Positions 1 to 9,885 of a stretch of DNA of 33,649 nucleotides are shown in pieces. Source of the stretch: Nanobdellota archaeon (GTDB taxonomy: Archaea; Nanobdellota; Nanobdellia; Pacearchaeales; GW2011-AR1); contig DAHXOU010000045.1 in assembly GCA_027364705.1 (NCBI GenBank), positions 1 to 33,649 of the forward strand. The letters are read 5' to 3'. The notes under the pieces were generated by a model. It did no database searches, was not told the origin of the DNA, and was given only the letters and a program-made list of their open reading frames with translations. How positions within the stretch are numbered: the stretch's first letter is position 1; every line of letters starts with the position of its first letter. The translations under genes were made by a program, and so were the position numbers.

Positions 1-513
1 GTCGGTATAAATGAAACCCTTCAAAGTTTCGCAGGAATTTCGGCGACGAGAATGAACGCACGTTTCATGTCATATTTTTTCAAACAGGATCAGGAAAGAG
101 GAATTCCCCACAAACTAAGAGAATTAAAAAAGTACATAAAAAAATTTGATGTAATATTCTGCGGAGCTCTCGAATATAAACCGCATCAGACATCAGATTC
201 AACTTCCGCACAAATTGCAAAGGCACTGAAAACAGATTTCATAAATTTAAGCGACGTTCAGGGATTATATACAAAAAATCCAAAAAAATACAAAGATGCA
301 AAATTCATTCCTAAGATTTCATGGAAAGAATTTCATAAAATGGCGCACAAGGATAAATTCCAACCTGGACAACATTTTGTTCTTGACCAAACGGCATCTA
401 CAATAATTATGAAAGAAAAAATAACCACATATATTTTAGGCGAAGACATGAAACAATTAGACGCTGTTCTTCACAACCAAAAATTTAAAGGAACACTAAT
501 TGGGAATTTTTAG
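1..513 (+). CDS. pyrH: Archaeal-type UMP (uridylate) kinase, amino-acid-kinase fold, 5' truncated by window edge
   Basis: Frame 1 is open from base 1 (VGINETLQSFAGISATRM...) and continues into the 52..513 ORF; motifs TSDSTSAQIAKALKTDFINLSDVQGLYTKNPKK and D-x-TAS-x-IIMKEKI resemble archaeal PyrH. Confidence 0.75.
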   Translation, partial: VGINETLQSFAGISATRMNARFMSYFFKQDQERGIPHKLRELKKYIKKFDVIFCGALEYKPHQTSDSTSAQIAKALKTDFINLSDVQGLYTKNPKKYKDAKFIPKISWKEFHKMAHKDKFQPGQHFVLDQTASTIIMKEKITTYILGEDMKQLDAVLHNQKFKGTLIGNF

Positions 514-554
514 AATAGTTTTCTAAATGACATAAAAAAGTTTATATAGTAGAT

Positions 555-572
555 TATTACAATATTGTAATA
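555..572. promoter_or_regulatory. Perfect 18-bp palindrome TATTACAATATTGTAATA over the predicted TSS/start codon of the PadR gene; putative autoregulatory operator
   Basis: Direct reading: TATTACAAT/ATTGTAATA, last base is the A of ATG 572; TATA-like tttatata at 541-548 lies ~27 nt upstream of the ATG. Confidence 0.7.
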
Positions 573-1102
573 TGACAATATCAAATAAAGAAACAGCACT
601 TTTGGGACTTCTTTCAGAAGGAGCAATGCACGGATATAAAATTGAACAGGAAATTAAAAACAGATCTATGCGGGATTGGACAGAAATCTCTATGTCTTCC
701 GTCTATAAACTGCTTAGAAAGTTGGAAAAAGAAAAATTGATTAAAAGTGATATGAAAGTTTCCAGCAAAAACATTTCTCAAAAAGTTTATTCCATAACTA
801 GCGAAGGTAAAAAGGAATTAAAAGACAAAATAAAAAATCTTGTCAGCGAACCTGAAAAAACATTATCCAGAATTGACTTAGCAACTTCTCATTTAGATCA
901 ATTAACAAGAAAAGAAGCAACTGAATGTCTAAAAAAATACGAGAAGAAACTTAATGAAATGCTGACTTGCTATAAGGAACTTGAAAAATACTTGCAAAAT
1001 TGCAAATATCCAAAGCATAGTCTTGCATTGGCGAGAAGACCCCAATATCTTATTATTGGAGAATTAAATTGGATTAAGGAATATCAAAAGGAAATAAAAT
1101 GA
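572..1102 (+). CDS. PadR family transcriptional regulator
   Basis: ETALLGLLSEGAMHGYKIEQEIKNR...SSVYKLLRKLEKEKLI...YSITSEGKKEL is a typical PadR winged helix. Confidence 0.85.
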   Translation: MTISNKETALLGLLSEGAMHGYKIEQEIKNRSMRDWTEISMSSVYKLLRKLEKEKLIKSDMKVSSKNISQKVYSITSEGKKELKDKIKNLVSEPEKTLSRIDLATSHLDQLTRKEATECLKKYEKKLNEMLTCYKELEKYLQNCKYPKHSLALARRPQYLIIGELNWIKEYQKEIK

Positions 1103-2328
1103 AAAAAGATAATTTCCAGAATGAGTATGCAATAAAAGCAGGAAAATATATTAATAAATTTTGTAATGTAAAACCAAATAGACAAACAGGTTCTAAAGGA
1201 AATCAGGAAGCAACTAAATTCTTTGCTGAAACAATAAAATCATTTGGATATTCTATCGATACAACTCCGTTTAAATGCCTTGATTACAAAAAAGGAAAAT
1301 CATCTTTACAGCAAGGGAAAAATAAATTTGATGTGAAAATAAGTTCTTATTCGAAAGAATGTAATGTGACCGACGAATTGATAACAGTTTCAACGATAGA
1401 AGAACTTGAAAAGGTACCTTTCACAGGAAAAATATTATTAATGATAGGAGAGATATGCAATGAATCACTTATGCCCAAAAATTTTGTATTTTATAATCCA
1501 GACCATCATAAAAAAATATACAAACTTCTCGAAGACAAAAAACCTGCTGCAATAATTACAGCAATGACAAAGAGACCCGAACTTGTTGGTGCATTATATC
1601 CTTTTCCATTAATTGAAGATGGAGATTTTGATATCCCCATAGTTTATTGTACAGAAGAGGAAGGGAAAAAAATTGCTTCACAAACAGGAAAAATATTTAC
1701 TTTGAAAGCAAACGGAAAAAGAATACCTTCGACCGCAAGCAATATCGTTGCAAAAAAAGGAGACGGTCATAAAAAAATTGTCATTTGTGCACACATTGAT
1801 GCTTATGGAAGTACACCAGGAGCTTCAGACAATGCTTCGGGAACAACAGTATTATTGCTTCTTGCAGAAATGCTTAAGGGAGAGATTACAAAAAATAAAA
1901 TAGAAATCCTAGCATTTAACGGAGAAGATAATTATAGCGTCGGAGGACAAATGGATTATCTTAGAAGATATGAAAAAGAATTTGGTAAAACATTAATTTC
2001 AATAAATATCGACGACGTTGGTTTCAAAAAAGGAAAAACAGCGTACTCTTTTTACGGATGTGAGAAAAAAATGGAGAATGAAGCAGAAGATGTATTCAAA
2101 AAATATAATGGACTTGTTCGTGGTGGAGAATGGTATCAGGGAGACCACATGATTTTTGTCCAGAATAAAATTCCAACAATAGCCGTAACTTCAGACCAGA
2201 CAGTTTACTTAATGAAGAATATAACTCACATAGAAAAAGATATTCCTGAAATATTAAATATGGAAAAAATAGTAGAGGTAGCTTCAGCATTAAAAGAGTT
2301 TATAATAAAGTATGACCAAATAAACTAA
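1099..2328 (+). CDS. M28 family metallopeptidase/aminopeptidase
   Basis: [24 protein letters not shown] (HxD...D), [15 protein letters not shown], and C-terminal H-bearing THIEKD; overlaps the padR stop by 4 nt. Confidence 0.8.
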   Translation: MKKDNFQNEYAIKAGKYINKFCNVKPNRQTGSKGNQEATKFFAETIKSFGYSIDTTPFKCLDYKKGKSSLQQGKNKFDVKISSYSKECNVTDELITVSTIEELEKVPFTGKILLMIGEICNESLMPKNFVFYNPDHHKKIYKLLEDKKPAAIITAMTKRPELVGALYPFPLIEDGDFDIPIVYCTEEEGKKIASQTGKIFTLKANGKRIPSTASNIVAKKGDGHKKIVICAHIDAYGSTPGASDNASGTTVLLLLAEMLKGEITKNKIEILAFNGEDNYSVGGQMDYLRRYEKEFGKTLISINIDDVGFKKGKTAYSFYGCEKKMENEAEDVFKKYNGLVRGGEWYQGDHMIFVQNKIPTIAVTSDQTVYLMKNITHIEKDIPEILNMEKIVEVASALKEFIIKYDQIN

Positions 2329-2335
2329 AGACAAA

Positions 2336-4591
2336 ATGGATAAGGATAAAATTATCATCAAAGGAGCAAGAACACATAATCTCAAAAATATTTCTTTGGA
2401 GATTCCAAAAAACAAAGTTGTAATATTTACAGGAGTTTCAGGTTCAGGAAAATCATCTCTAGTTTTTGATACCATTTATACTGAAGCGCAAAGACAGTTA
2501 ATAGAAACATTTTCATCTTTTGCTCGAGCAAGAATGCCTAAACTTTCCAAGCCAGATGTAGATGAAATAAGAAACATATCGACGGCAATTGTAATCGACC
2601 AGAAAAGGATGGGAACAAATTTAAGAAGCACTCTCGGAACAGCAACTGAACTTTACACTTATCTCAGACTTTTATTTTCTCGTGCTGGAGATAAATGGAT
2701 TGGTCCTTCATTTTTATTCGGATTTAATCATCCTCTTGGAATGTGTTCAGAATGTAAAGGTTTTGGAAAAAAAATAATTGTAGATGTAGATAAATTAATT
2801 GACAAAGAAAAAACTATTCGTGAAGGGGCAATTACTCACCCAGACCACAAAGTTGGCGGTTGGAACTGGAGAGAAATGGTAGCTACAAATTTATTTGACG
2901 TAGATAAAAAGCTAAAAGATTTTTCAAAAAAAGAGATGAACGATTTACTCTATGCTAAAGCAATTCCAATTGAAAAAAAACACGGAGCAGGAACATACGC
3001 TAAAGTTTTCGAAGGTATTGCAAGAAGACTTGAAAAGGCTTATCTGAATAAAGCAGAGGATGAATTGCCTGCAGAAAAGAAAAATGCATATCAAAAGTAT
3101 TTCATTTATTCAGATTGTGATTCCTGTCATGGCTCAAGAATAAATGAGAAAGCAAGAAGTGTTAAGGTAGAAGGAAAAACAATTCCTGAAGTTGTAAAAA
3201 TGGAATTAACAGAACTGGATAAATATCTAAGCACAATAAAAGGAGACATTGCAAAACCGATGGTTACCAAAATGCGACAGATTCTTTCACATATGATTGA
3301 AATAGGAATCGGATATTTATCTCTGAATCGTCCTGTTGCAACATTGTCTGGTGGAGAAAGTCAGAGAGTAAAAATGGCAAGGCAATTAGATTGCGATCTG
3401 ATAAATTTAATGTACATTTTAGACGAGCCTTCTATCGGTCTTCATCCAAGAGATAATCATAAATTAATTGAAATGCTTGGAAAATTAAGAGATAAAGGAA
3501 ACAGCGTATTTGTCGTCGAGCATGACCCAGATATAATCCAATCTGCAGAGTATATAATTGATATAGGCCCACATGCAGGAACAAAAGGCGGAGAAGTTGT
3601 TTATGCCGGACCTGCAAAAGGAATAAAAGATTCTAAGGGACTGACAGGAGAATTTTTGTCAAAGAAATTAAAAATATATGATAAAAGAAAAGAATGGACA
3701 GATTTCATCGAGATAAAAAATGCAACACTTCATAATTTAAAGAATGTCTCAACAAAAATTCCAAAAGGAATTCTAACTTGCATAACAGGAGTTGCTGGTT
3801 CTGGAAAAAGCAGTTTGATTAATGATTTATTCTTAAAACAAAATCCCGATGCAATTGTAATAAACCAGTCACCTGTTGGAAAATCATCGAGGTCAAATCC
3901 TGCAACTTACGTCGGGATATTTGATAACATAAGAAAAGAATTTGCAAAAGAAACAAAAACAAATCCTTCGTTGTTCAGTTTTAATTCAAAAGGCGCCTGT
4001 CCGAATTGTAAAGGTCTTGGAACAATATCTTATGAAATGAGTTTCCTCGATGAAGTCAAAGTAACCTGTGACGTGTGTCAGGGAAAGAGATACACCGAAG
4101 AAGTTTTGAAATTAAAGTATAACGGAAAAAATATATCAGATATTTTGAATATGACAATTTTTGAATTAAAGAATTTTTTCAAAGACCCAGAAATCAAAAG
4201 AAAACTGCAAGTATTATGCGATGTTGGATTAGAATATCTCGAAATCGGACAGCCACTGAGTACATTATCTGGAGGAGAAGCCCAAAGAATAAAATTAGCA
4301 TCAGAACTCCACAAAAAAGGAAATATTTATGTTATGGATGAACCGACAACAGGATTACACATGTCGGATATTAAAAAATTACTTGAGATAATAAAATCTC
4401 TCATCGACCATAATAATACCGTAGTTGTAATAGAACATAACTTAGATGTTATCAGACACGCAGATTGGGTTATTGACCTTGGCCCAGAAGGCGGAAACAA
4501 AGGCGGAGAAATATTATTTGAAGGAACTCCTGAAGATTTAATCAAAAGCAAAAAAAGTTACACGGCAGAATATCTCAAGAAAGTATTGTAA
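2336..4591 (+). CDS. UvrA-like ABC ATPase, short class (UvrA2/DrrC-like, lacking the UvrB-binding domain)
   Basis: Walker [15 protein letters not shown] and [10 protein letters not shown], two LSGGE-QR signatures, CxxC zinc modules; [22 protein letters not shown] runs almost directly into [17 protein letters not shown]. Confidence 0.88.
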   Translation: MDKDKIIIKGARTHNLKNISLEIPKNKVVIFTGVSGSGKSSLVFDTIYTEAQRQLIETFSSFARARMPKLSKPDVDEIRNISTAIVIDQKRMGTNLRSTLGTATELYTYLRLLFSRAGDKWIGPSFLFGFNHPLGMCSECKGFGKKIIVDVDKLIDKEKTIREGAITHPDHKVGGWNWREMVATNLFDVDKKLKDFSKKEMNDLLYAKAIPIEKKHGAGTYAKVFEGIARRLEKAYLNKAEDELPAEKKNAYQKYFIYSDCDSCHGSRINEKARSVKVEGKTIPEVVKMELTELDKYLSTIKGDIAKPMVTKMRQILSHMIEIGIGYLSLNRPVATLSGGESQRVKMARQLDCDLINLMYILDEPSIGLHPRDNHKLIEMLGKLRDKGNSVFVVEHDPDIIQSAEYIIDIGPHAGTKGGEVVYAGPAKGIKDSKGLTGEFLSKKLKIYDKRKEWTDFIEIKNATLHNLKNVSTKIPKGILTCITGVAGSGKSSLINDLFLKQNPDAIVINQSPVGKSSRSNPATYVGIFDNIRKEFAKETKTNPSLFSFNSKGACPNCKGLGTISYEMSFLDEVKVTCDVCQGKRYTEEVLKLKYNGKNISDILNMTIFELKNFFKDPEIKRKLQVLCDVGLEYLEIGQPLSTLSGGEAQRIKLASELHKKGNIYVMDEPTTGLHMSDIKKLLEIIKSLIDHNNTVVVIEHNLDVIRHADWVIDLGPEGGNKGGEILFEGTPEDLIKSKKSYTAEYLKKVL

Positions 4592-4625
4592 TACCAAAAA
4601 ATAAAAACTCCTTTTTCTTAATTTC

Positions 4626-5072
4626 TTGATGGAACAAATTCTCATAACAGAAACAAACTTTGACAAAGTAAGGAAACTGATAAAAGAAAATAAGGATAAA
4701 GAAATAATTTTCTCGTCGGACGATGATGAACTGAACAGAAAAATTCTTGAGAAAGAAGAAATAAAAATTCTTTTGCTGAACATGGAAAAAAGAAAAGATT
4801 TTCAAAAGCAAAGAAATTCAGGATTAAATCAGGTTCTTGCAAAACTCGCGAAGAAAAAAGATATAATTATTGGAATAAATCTTGACGAGATTATAAATTC
4901 AGAATCAAAACAAAAAGCAAGGATTCTCGCTCGCATTTCTCAAAATGTAGAATTATGCAATAAGAATAAATTGAAAATGAAATTCATAGGAAAAAATCAA
5001 AGAAATATTTACGACTTGAAAGCGCTTGGTTTAGTTTTAGGAATGCCGACATCTATGGTTAAGGAACTATAA
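4626..5072 (+). CDS. rnp3: Ribonuclease P protein component 3 (Rpp30)
   Basis: RNSGLNQVLAKLAKKKDIIIGINLDEII, ARILARISQNVELCNKNKLKMKFI, LGMPTSMVK match the Rpp30/p30 pattern. Confidence 0.72.
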   Translation: MMEQILITETNFDKVRKLIKENKDKEIIFSSDDDELNRKILEKEEIKILLLNMEKRKDFQKQRNSGLNQVLAKLAKKKDIIIGINLDEIINSESKQKARILARISQNVELCNKNKLKMKFIGKNQRNIYDLKALGLVLGMPTSMVKEL

Positions 5073-5109
5073 CAAAAACCTTTTTAATTCATTTTATTTA
5101 ATCAATTAC

Positions 5110-6618
5110 ATGGATGAAAAACTAATTGAATCACTTAGTCCGAATGAGAGAAAAATTCTTCCTTATCTGAAGGAAAATATAAATGAAATAAGCAGACAGT
5201 CAAAACTGGACAGGACATCTGTTCTTCGTGCTTTGGAATATTTAGAGAACAAAAAGATTATAGTTTTATCGAGAGAGAGAAAAAAAATAGTTGAACTTGG
5301 AGTCAATGGTTCATTATATCATAAAAAAGGACTTCCAGAGAGAAGACTTCTTAATCTGCTTAATGAAAAAAGAATCTTAAGGTTGGATGAAGCTCAAAAA
5401 CAAAGTGCACTTTCAGATGAAGAATTCAAAGCGTCAATCGGTGCTCTGAAAAAAAAGGCACTCATAGAGATAAAAAATGAAAAATTAGTTCTGACAGGAA
5501 GCGGAGAAGAGATATCAAGAAAAACACTTGAAGAATTATTTTTAGAATTATTGCCGATGGAATATCATTTGCTAAGTCCAGAACAATTATATTCACTTAA
5601 ATCTCTGGAAAAAAGAAAAGATATTATTTTTATACGAGAAGAAGAACTTATCGATATAAGTATAACAAAACTCGGAGAAGAAGTTATCAAATCAGGAAAA
5701 GGAACAGGGGAATTAATTGAAGCGGTAACTTCAAAACTTCTTGAGAAAGAATCTGCCTGGAAAGGAAAAAAATTCAGAAGATATGATGTTACTTCTCCTT
5801 TACCGTCGGTAAACGGAGGGAAAAGACATTTTGTAAACCAGGCAACAGATTACGCAAGAAAAGTCTGGACAGAAATGGGTTTCCAGGAAATGAGTGGAAA
5901 CATAATTCAAAGTTCATTCTGGAATTTCGATGCACTTTTTACTGCGCAGGACCATCCTGTTCGTGAAATGCAAGATACATTCTTCATAAATAAAAAAGTT
6001 GAATTGCCAGATAAAAAATTAGTAAAGGCAGTAAAGGAAAGTCATGAAAAAGGAAATGATGGAAGTAAAGGATGGGGTTATGAATGGAATGAAGAAGAAG
6101 CGAAAAGATTAGTTCTTAGAACCCATACAACTTGTGTCTCTGCAAATACATTAGCAAATTTAGATAAAAAAAATATTCCCGCTAAATTTTTCGCAATAGG
6201 AAAATGTTTCAGAAATGAAACTGTGGATTGGAGTCATGGATTCGAATTTAATCAAACAGAAGGAATTGTCATCGGTAAAAATCTTAACTTCAGACATCTT
6301 CTGGGATATTTACAAGAATTCTTCAAAAAGATGGGTTTTGAAAAAGTCAGATTCCGTCCGAGTTATTTCCCTTACACAGAACCAAGCGTTGAAATTGATG
6401 TCTGGCATCCAGAGAAAAAAATATGGTTTGAGTTAGGCGGAGCAGGAATTTTCCGTCCCGAAGTTACAATTCCTCTTCTCGGAGAAAACATGACTGTCCT
6501 TGCATGGGGTCCAGGATTCGACAGAATGATAATGGATTATTATGAAATAAAAGATTTAAGAAATATGTACAAGAATGATTTATCTCAATTAAGAAAAATG
6601 AAATTTTGGATGAAATAA
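5110..6618 (+). CDS. pheS: Phenylalanine--tRNA ligase alpha subunit
   Basis: N-terminal winged helices; QSSFWNFDALFTAQDHPVREMQDTFF, RTHTTCVSA, EFNQTEGIVIGKN, FELGGAGIFRPEV. Confidence 0.95.
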   Translation: MDEKLIESLSPNERKILPYLKENINEISRQSKLDRTSVLRALEYLENKKIIVLSRERKKIVELGVNGSLYHKKGLPERRLLNLLNEKRILRLDEAQKQSALSDEEFKASIGALKKKALIEIKNEKLVLTGSGEEISRKTLEELFLELLPMEYHLLSPEQLYSLKSLEKRKDIIFIREEELIDISITKLGEEVIKSGKGTGELIEAVTSKLLEKESAWKGKKFRRYDVTSPLPSVNGGKRHFVNQATDYARKVWTEMGFQEMSGNIIQSSFWNFDALFTAQDHPVREMQDTFFINKKVELPDKKLVKAVKESHEKGNDGSKGWGYEWNEEEAKRLVLRTHTTCVSANTLANLDKKNIPAKFFAIGKCFRNETVDWSHGFEFNQTEGIVIGKNLNFRHLLGYLQEFFKKMGFEKVRFRPSYFPYTEPSVEIDVWHPEKKIWFELGGAGIFRPEVTIPLLGENMTVLAWGPGFDRMIMDYYEIKDLRNMYKNDLSQLRKMKFWMK

Positions 6619-6619
6619 A

Positions 6620-8314
6620 ATGGCAAACATAACAATAGATAGAAAACAATTTGAAAAAGAAATCGGAAAGCTCGACGAGAAAATGCAGAATAGAATTGCA
6701 ATGTTCGGAACTCCATTAGACAAATTTGACAATGAAACAATGGATATTGAAGTTTTCCCAAATCGCCCGGATTTACTTTCTTATCACGGATTCAAAAGAA
6801 GTTTTCTTTCTTTTATTGGAAAGCAAAAAGGTTTGAAAGAATACAAAGTAAACAAGCCAGAAAAAAATTATGAAGTAACGATAGACTCTTCTGTAAAAAA
6901 TATTCGTCCTTACACTGCCTGTGCAATTGTAAAAGGATTGAAATTTGACGACGATAAAATTAAGGAAATAATTGATGTTCAGGAAAAATTGCATTTCACG
7001 GTAGGAAGAAAAAGAAAGAAACTTGCGATAGGAATTTATCCTTTAGAAAAAATAAAACTTCCTATAACATTCAAAGCTCTTGAACCTGACAAAATAAAAT
7101 TCGTTCCACTTGAAACAGATAGAGAAATGTCTGGCTTGCAGATTTTGCAAAGACATCCAACAGGGAGAGAATATGCTCACTTGCTTGCAGGAAAATCAAA
7201 ATTTCCTATTTTTGTCGACGCAGACAATAATATTCTTAGTATGCCTCCGATTATAAATTCCAAGAATACAGGAAAGATAACTGAAACAACAACAGACGTG
7301 TTTGTAGAATGTTCTGGTTTTGATTTTCCTATCTTGCAAAAATGTCTGAATATGGTTGTAACAATTCTGGCAGATATGGGCGGAAAGATTTATTCAATGG
7401 AATTGAAAGAAGGAGGAAAAAAGAAAATAACTCCTGATTTAAATTCTGAAAAAATGAAATTAAATATCTCAAATACAAATTCTCTTTTGGGACTGGATTT
7501 AAACGAAAAGCAAATTAAAGAGCTAATTGAAAAAATGGGGCACAATTACAATAAAGGAGTTGTAGAAATAGCTCAATGGAGAACAGATATGCTTCATGAA
7601 GTAGATTTAATTGAAGACGTAGCAATAGCTTATGGTTATGAAAATTTCATTCCTGAAATTCCTTCAGTTGCAACAGTAGGTAAAGAAGAGGAAAAAGAAA
7701 TAATTAAAAGAAAAATTGCAGAGATTTTGGCAGGATTAAATATTCTTGAAACTTCAAATTATCATCTCACAACAAAACAGGACCAGTTCAAAAAAATGTC
7801 TGTGCAGGAAGAAGGCATAATTGAAGTAGAAGCATCAAAGACAGATTATACTATCCTAAGAAAAGATTTATCTCATTACATTATGAAAAATCTTTCAGAG
7901 AATGTTGATTCAGAATATCCTCAAAAAATTTTCGAAGTTGGAAGAGTATTCAATAATTACAAAGAAACAGAAAATCTAGCACTCGCAGTTACTCCTTCAA
8001 ATTTCACAGAAGTTAGACAGATTTTAGAATATCTTTCAAGAATGCTGAATGTGGAGATTAAAATTGCCGAGCCAAAAGATAAAATTCCAAACTGGTTTAT
8101 CGAAGGAAGATGTGCTGAAATAATTTTATCTGATGTTGAAACCGAGAATAAAAAATCAACTTCCGCTGGGGCGGGTGGGCGGGGCCCAAGTAATGAAAAA
8201 TTAATAGGTTACTTAGGAGAAATTCATCCAAAAATTCTTAAGAACTGGAAGATAAAAATGCCTGTAAGTTTATTTGAAATTAATTTGGAAGAAACTTTTA
8301 GGAAGTTAAATTAA
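6620..8314 (+). CDS. pheT: Phenylalanine--tRNA ligase beta subunit
   Basis: Follows pheS immediately; FPNRPDLLSYHGFKRS, WRTDMLHEVDLIEDVAIAYGYENF, IGYLGEIHP. Confidence 0.93.
   Translation: MANITIDRKQFEKEIGKLDEKMQNRIAMFGTPLDKFDNETMDIEVFPNRPDLLSYHGFKRSFLSFIGKQKGLKEYKVNKPEKNYEVTIDSSVKNIRPYTACAIVKGLKFDDDKIKEIIDVQEKLHFTVGRKRKKLAIGIYPLEKIKLPITFKALEPDKIKFVPLETDREMSGLQILQRHPTGREYAHLLAGKSKFPIFVDADNNILSMPPIINSKNTGKITETTTDVFVECSGFDFPILQKCLNMVVTILADMGGKIYSMELKEGGKKKITPDLNSEKMKLNISNTNSLLGLDLNEKQIKELIEKMGHNYNKGVVEIAQWRTDMLHEVDLIEDVAIAYGYENFIPEIPSVATVGKEEEKEIIKRKIAEILAGLNILETSNYHLTTKQDQFKKMSVQEEGIIEVEASKTDYTILRKDLSHYIMKNLSENVDSEYPQKIFEVGRVFNNYKETENLALAVTPSNFTEVRQILEYLSRMLNVEIKIAEPKDKIPNWFIEGRCAEIILSDVETENKKSTSAGAGGRGPSNEKLIGYLGEIHPKILKNWKIKMPVSLFEINLEETFRKLN
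8168..8184 (+). other. G-quadruplex-forming motif GGGGCGGGTGGGCGGGG inside pheT
   Basis: Direct reading: four runs of >=3 G separated by single-base loops, in an otherwise AT-rich gene. Confidence 0.85.
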
Positions 8315-8800
8315 TTACCCTAAATAATTCCCTTTCCCGTTTTCTTCTTTTGTATCCAAATTATTTTTTATAACATTAATTATATCAGAAAAATCTTTTT
8401 TTATTCTCTGCCACAACTCAAAATATTTTTTCACTGCCTCAGCCTCTTTCTTTTCAGAATATTCCAAATCAAGTTCAATAAGATCAATTTCTATCTTTGC
8501 AATTTCCTTATACATTTCAGTAAGCTTTTCCTTCTCCTTATTACCAAGAGATTTTATCACAGCAAACATAAACATTGGTCCATTGGAAGGATTAAGAATT
8601 GATTCTATAAATCTAAGATAGTTGATGAATTTATTTGTGATAATCTCACGGATTTCTCTTACAATAAAATCAGTCTCATATTCCGAAACTTTCTCAATCT
8701 GAAAGTCTTCATTGAGTTTTTCAAAAGAAGGAAGATTATATTTGTTCAAAAATATTTTATAGACTTCCTTTAATTTATTCAAATTCCATTCTTCAGCCAT
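8315..8800 (-). CDS. Hypothetical protein, helical/acidic
   Basis: 161-aa ORF whose stop abuts the pheT stop; no family recognised. Confidence 0.6.
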   Translation of the reverse strand: MAEEWNLNKLKEVYKIFLNKYNLPSFEKLNEDFQIEKVSEYETDFIVREIREIITNKFINYLRFIESILNPSNGPMFMFAVIKSLGNKEKEKLTEMYKEIAKIEIDLIELDLEYSEKKEAEAVKKYFELWQRIKKDFSDIINVIKNNLDTKEENGKGNYLG

Positions 8801-8874
8801 AGTTCCCGATAACAGAATGAATTTATAAATGTAATCAATTTGTAAAAATAATATTAGCAGTAGTGTCGTCGCAT

Positions 8875-8948
8875 GCCTGTGTAGCTCAGTCGGTAAGAGC
8901 GCAACATTGGTAATGTTGAGGTCCTGAGTTCGATTCTCAGCACAGGCT
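8875..8948 (+). tRNA. tRNA-Thr (anticodon GGT)
   Basis: Acceptor gcctgtg/cacaggc, D arm gctc..gagc, anticodon arm caaca-ttGGTaa-tgttg, T arm ctgag-ttcgatt-ctcag. Confidence 0.95.
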
Positions 8949-8969
8949 TAAACTAAAAATAAGAAAGAA

Positions 8970-9332
8970 TTATTCCACTAAAGTATACTTAATTTCTTTT
9001 TTTCTTTTAGAACTTTTTTTTCTTTTAGCAGATACAGGTTTCATAATAAGGTTTTTTCTTGTTACAAATCTTATCGCAATTAAAATCAAGAAAGCTATCA
9101 GAAATCCGACAGCCATAAATCCAAAAATCATTGATGTAATATAAAACAGACTAATCAAAAAAGGATTCTTGAAAAAATAAGCGTATAAAAGATAAGAAAT
9201 ACCAGACAAGATAATAAACAAAAATAAATTCTTTACAACAACAGAAATATTACTTCTTGTTTTGGGAGTTTTTAATTTTCTCGAGGATATTTTCTTAATT
9301 TCTCTTTTTTTTGCCCTCTTTTTCGCTACCAT
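8970..9332 (-). CDS. Small membrane protein with basic N- and C-termini, two TM segments
   Basis: Hydrophobic LFLFIILSGISYLLYAYFF and FGFMAVGFLIAFLILIAI flanked by Lys/Arg-rich tails. Confidence 0.55.
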   Translation of the reverse strand: MVAKKRAKKREIKKISSRKLKTPKTRSNISVVVKNLFLFIILSGISYLLYAYFFKNPFLISLFYITSMIFGFMAVGFLIAFLILIAIRFVTRKNLIMKPVSAKRKKSSKRKKEIKYTLVE

Positions 9333-9369
9333 TGTAATACTATCAATTAGAAAATATACTTTATAAATA

Positions 9370-9678
9370 TTATGTAGTTTTATTGCCCTGCCAGTTCATA
9401 TGAGTTACTTGTGCGGTAATTGTTTTCAAATTATCAAAGACACTTCCAACCCATGAAAAATAAAGTTTCACAACTTTCCCAACATCAGAAAAAGTTTTCA
9501 CTTCAACATTTCCGTCTCCAAATACTGCATTGAAACTAATTAATGCAAACAAAATTAATCCAACAAAAAAAACAGTAAGAAATTTTTGTTTGATATTTTT
9601 TGATTTAAAAAATATAAGCCCTGCTATAACAAGAACAGAAATAATAAGAATAATCATCCCCAAATCCATGTTAAACAA
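9370..9678 (-). CDS. Small membrane protein, hypothetical
   Basis: Two N-terminal hydrophobic segments (LGMIILIISVLVIAGLIFF; FLTVFFVGLILFALISF). Confidence 0.5.
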   Translation of the reverse strand: MFNMDLGMIILIISVLVIAGLIFFKSKNIKQKFLTVFFVGLILFALISFNAVFGDGNVEVKTFSDVGKVVKLYFSWVGSVFDNLKTITAQVTHMNWQGNKTT

Positions 9679-9726
9679 AGAAGAAGGCTGTATAAAAATT
9701 TTTCTTAAGTAAGTTAATAACTATTA

Positions 9727-9799
9727 TAGCCCCACCAGGATTCGAACCTGGGTCACCGCCTCCAGAGGGCGATATACTTGACCGCTGTACTATGGGGCT
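9727..9799 (-). tRNA. tRNA-Gln (anticodon CTG)
   Basis: Reverse complement agcccca..gtac..gtat..tcgcc-ctCTGga-ggcgg..ccagg-ttcgaat-cctgg..tggggct forms a full cloverleaf. Confidence 0.92.
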
Positions 9800-9885
9800 C
9801 TACTAATGAGATAAAATCAGAATATTAAAAGGTTGCTATAAGAAAATTTAAATATAATCTTTGACTCAAAAATAAGATAAAGAGA

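Noticed and set aside
2096-2475. Minus-strand ORFs 2096..2290 and 2290..2475, and other antisense ORFs inside conserved genes (3432, 4078, 4327, 10041, 11750, 17964, 23431, 26264, 28001 and similar)
   Set aside because: They lie antisense to confidently assigned genes and have low-complexity Leu/Phe/Ser-rich translations typical of antisense reading of AT-rich, purine-rich coding strands.
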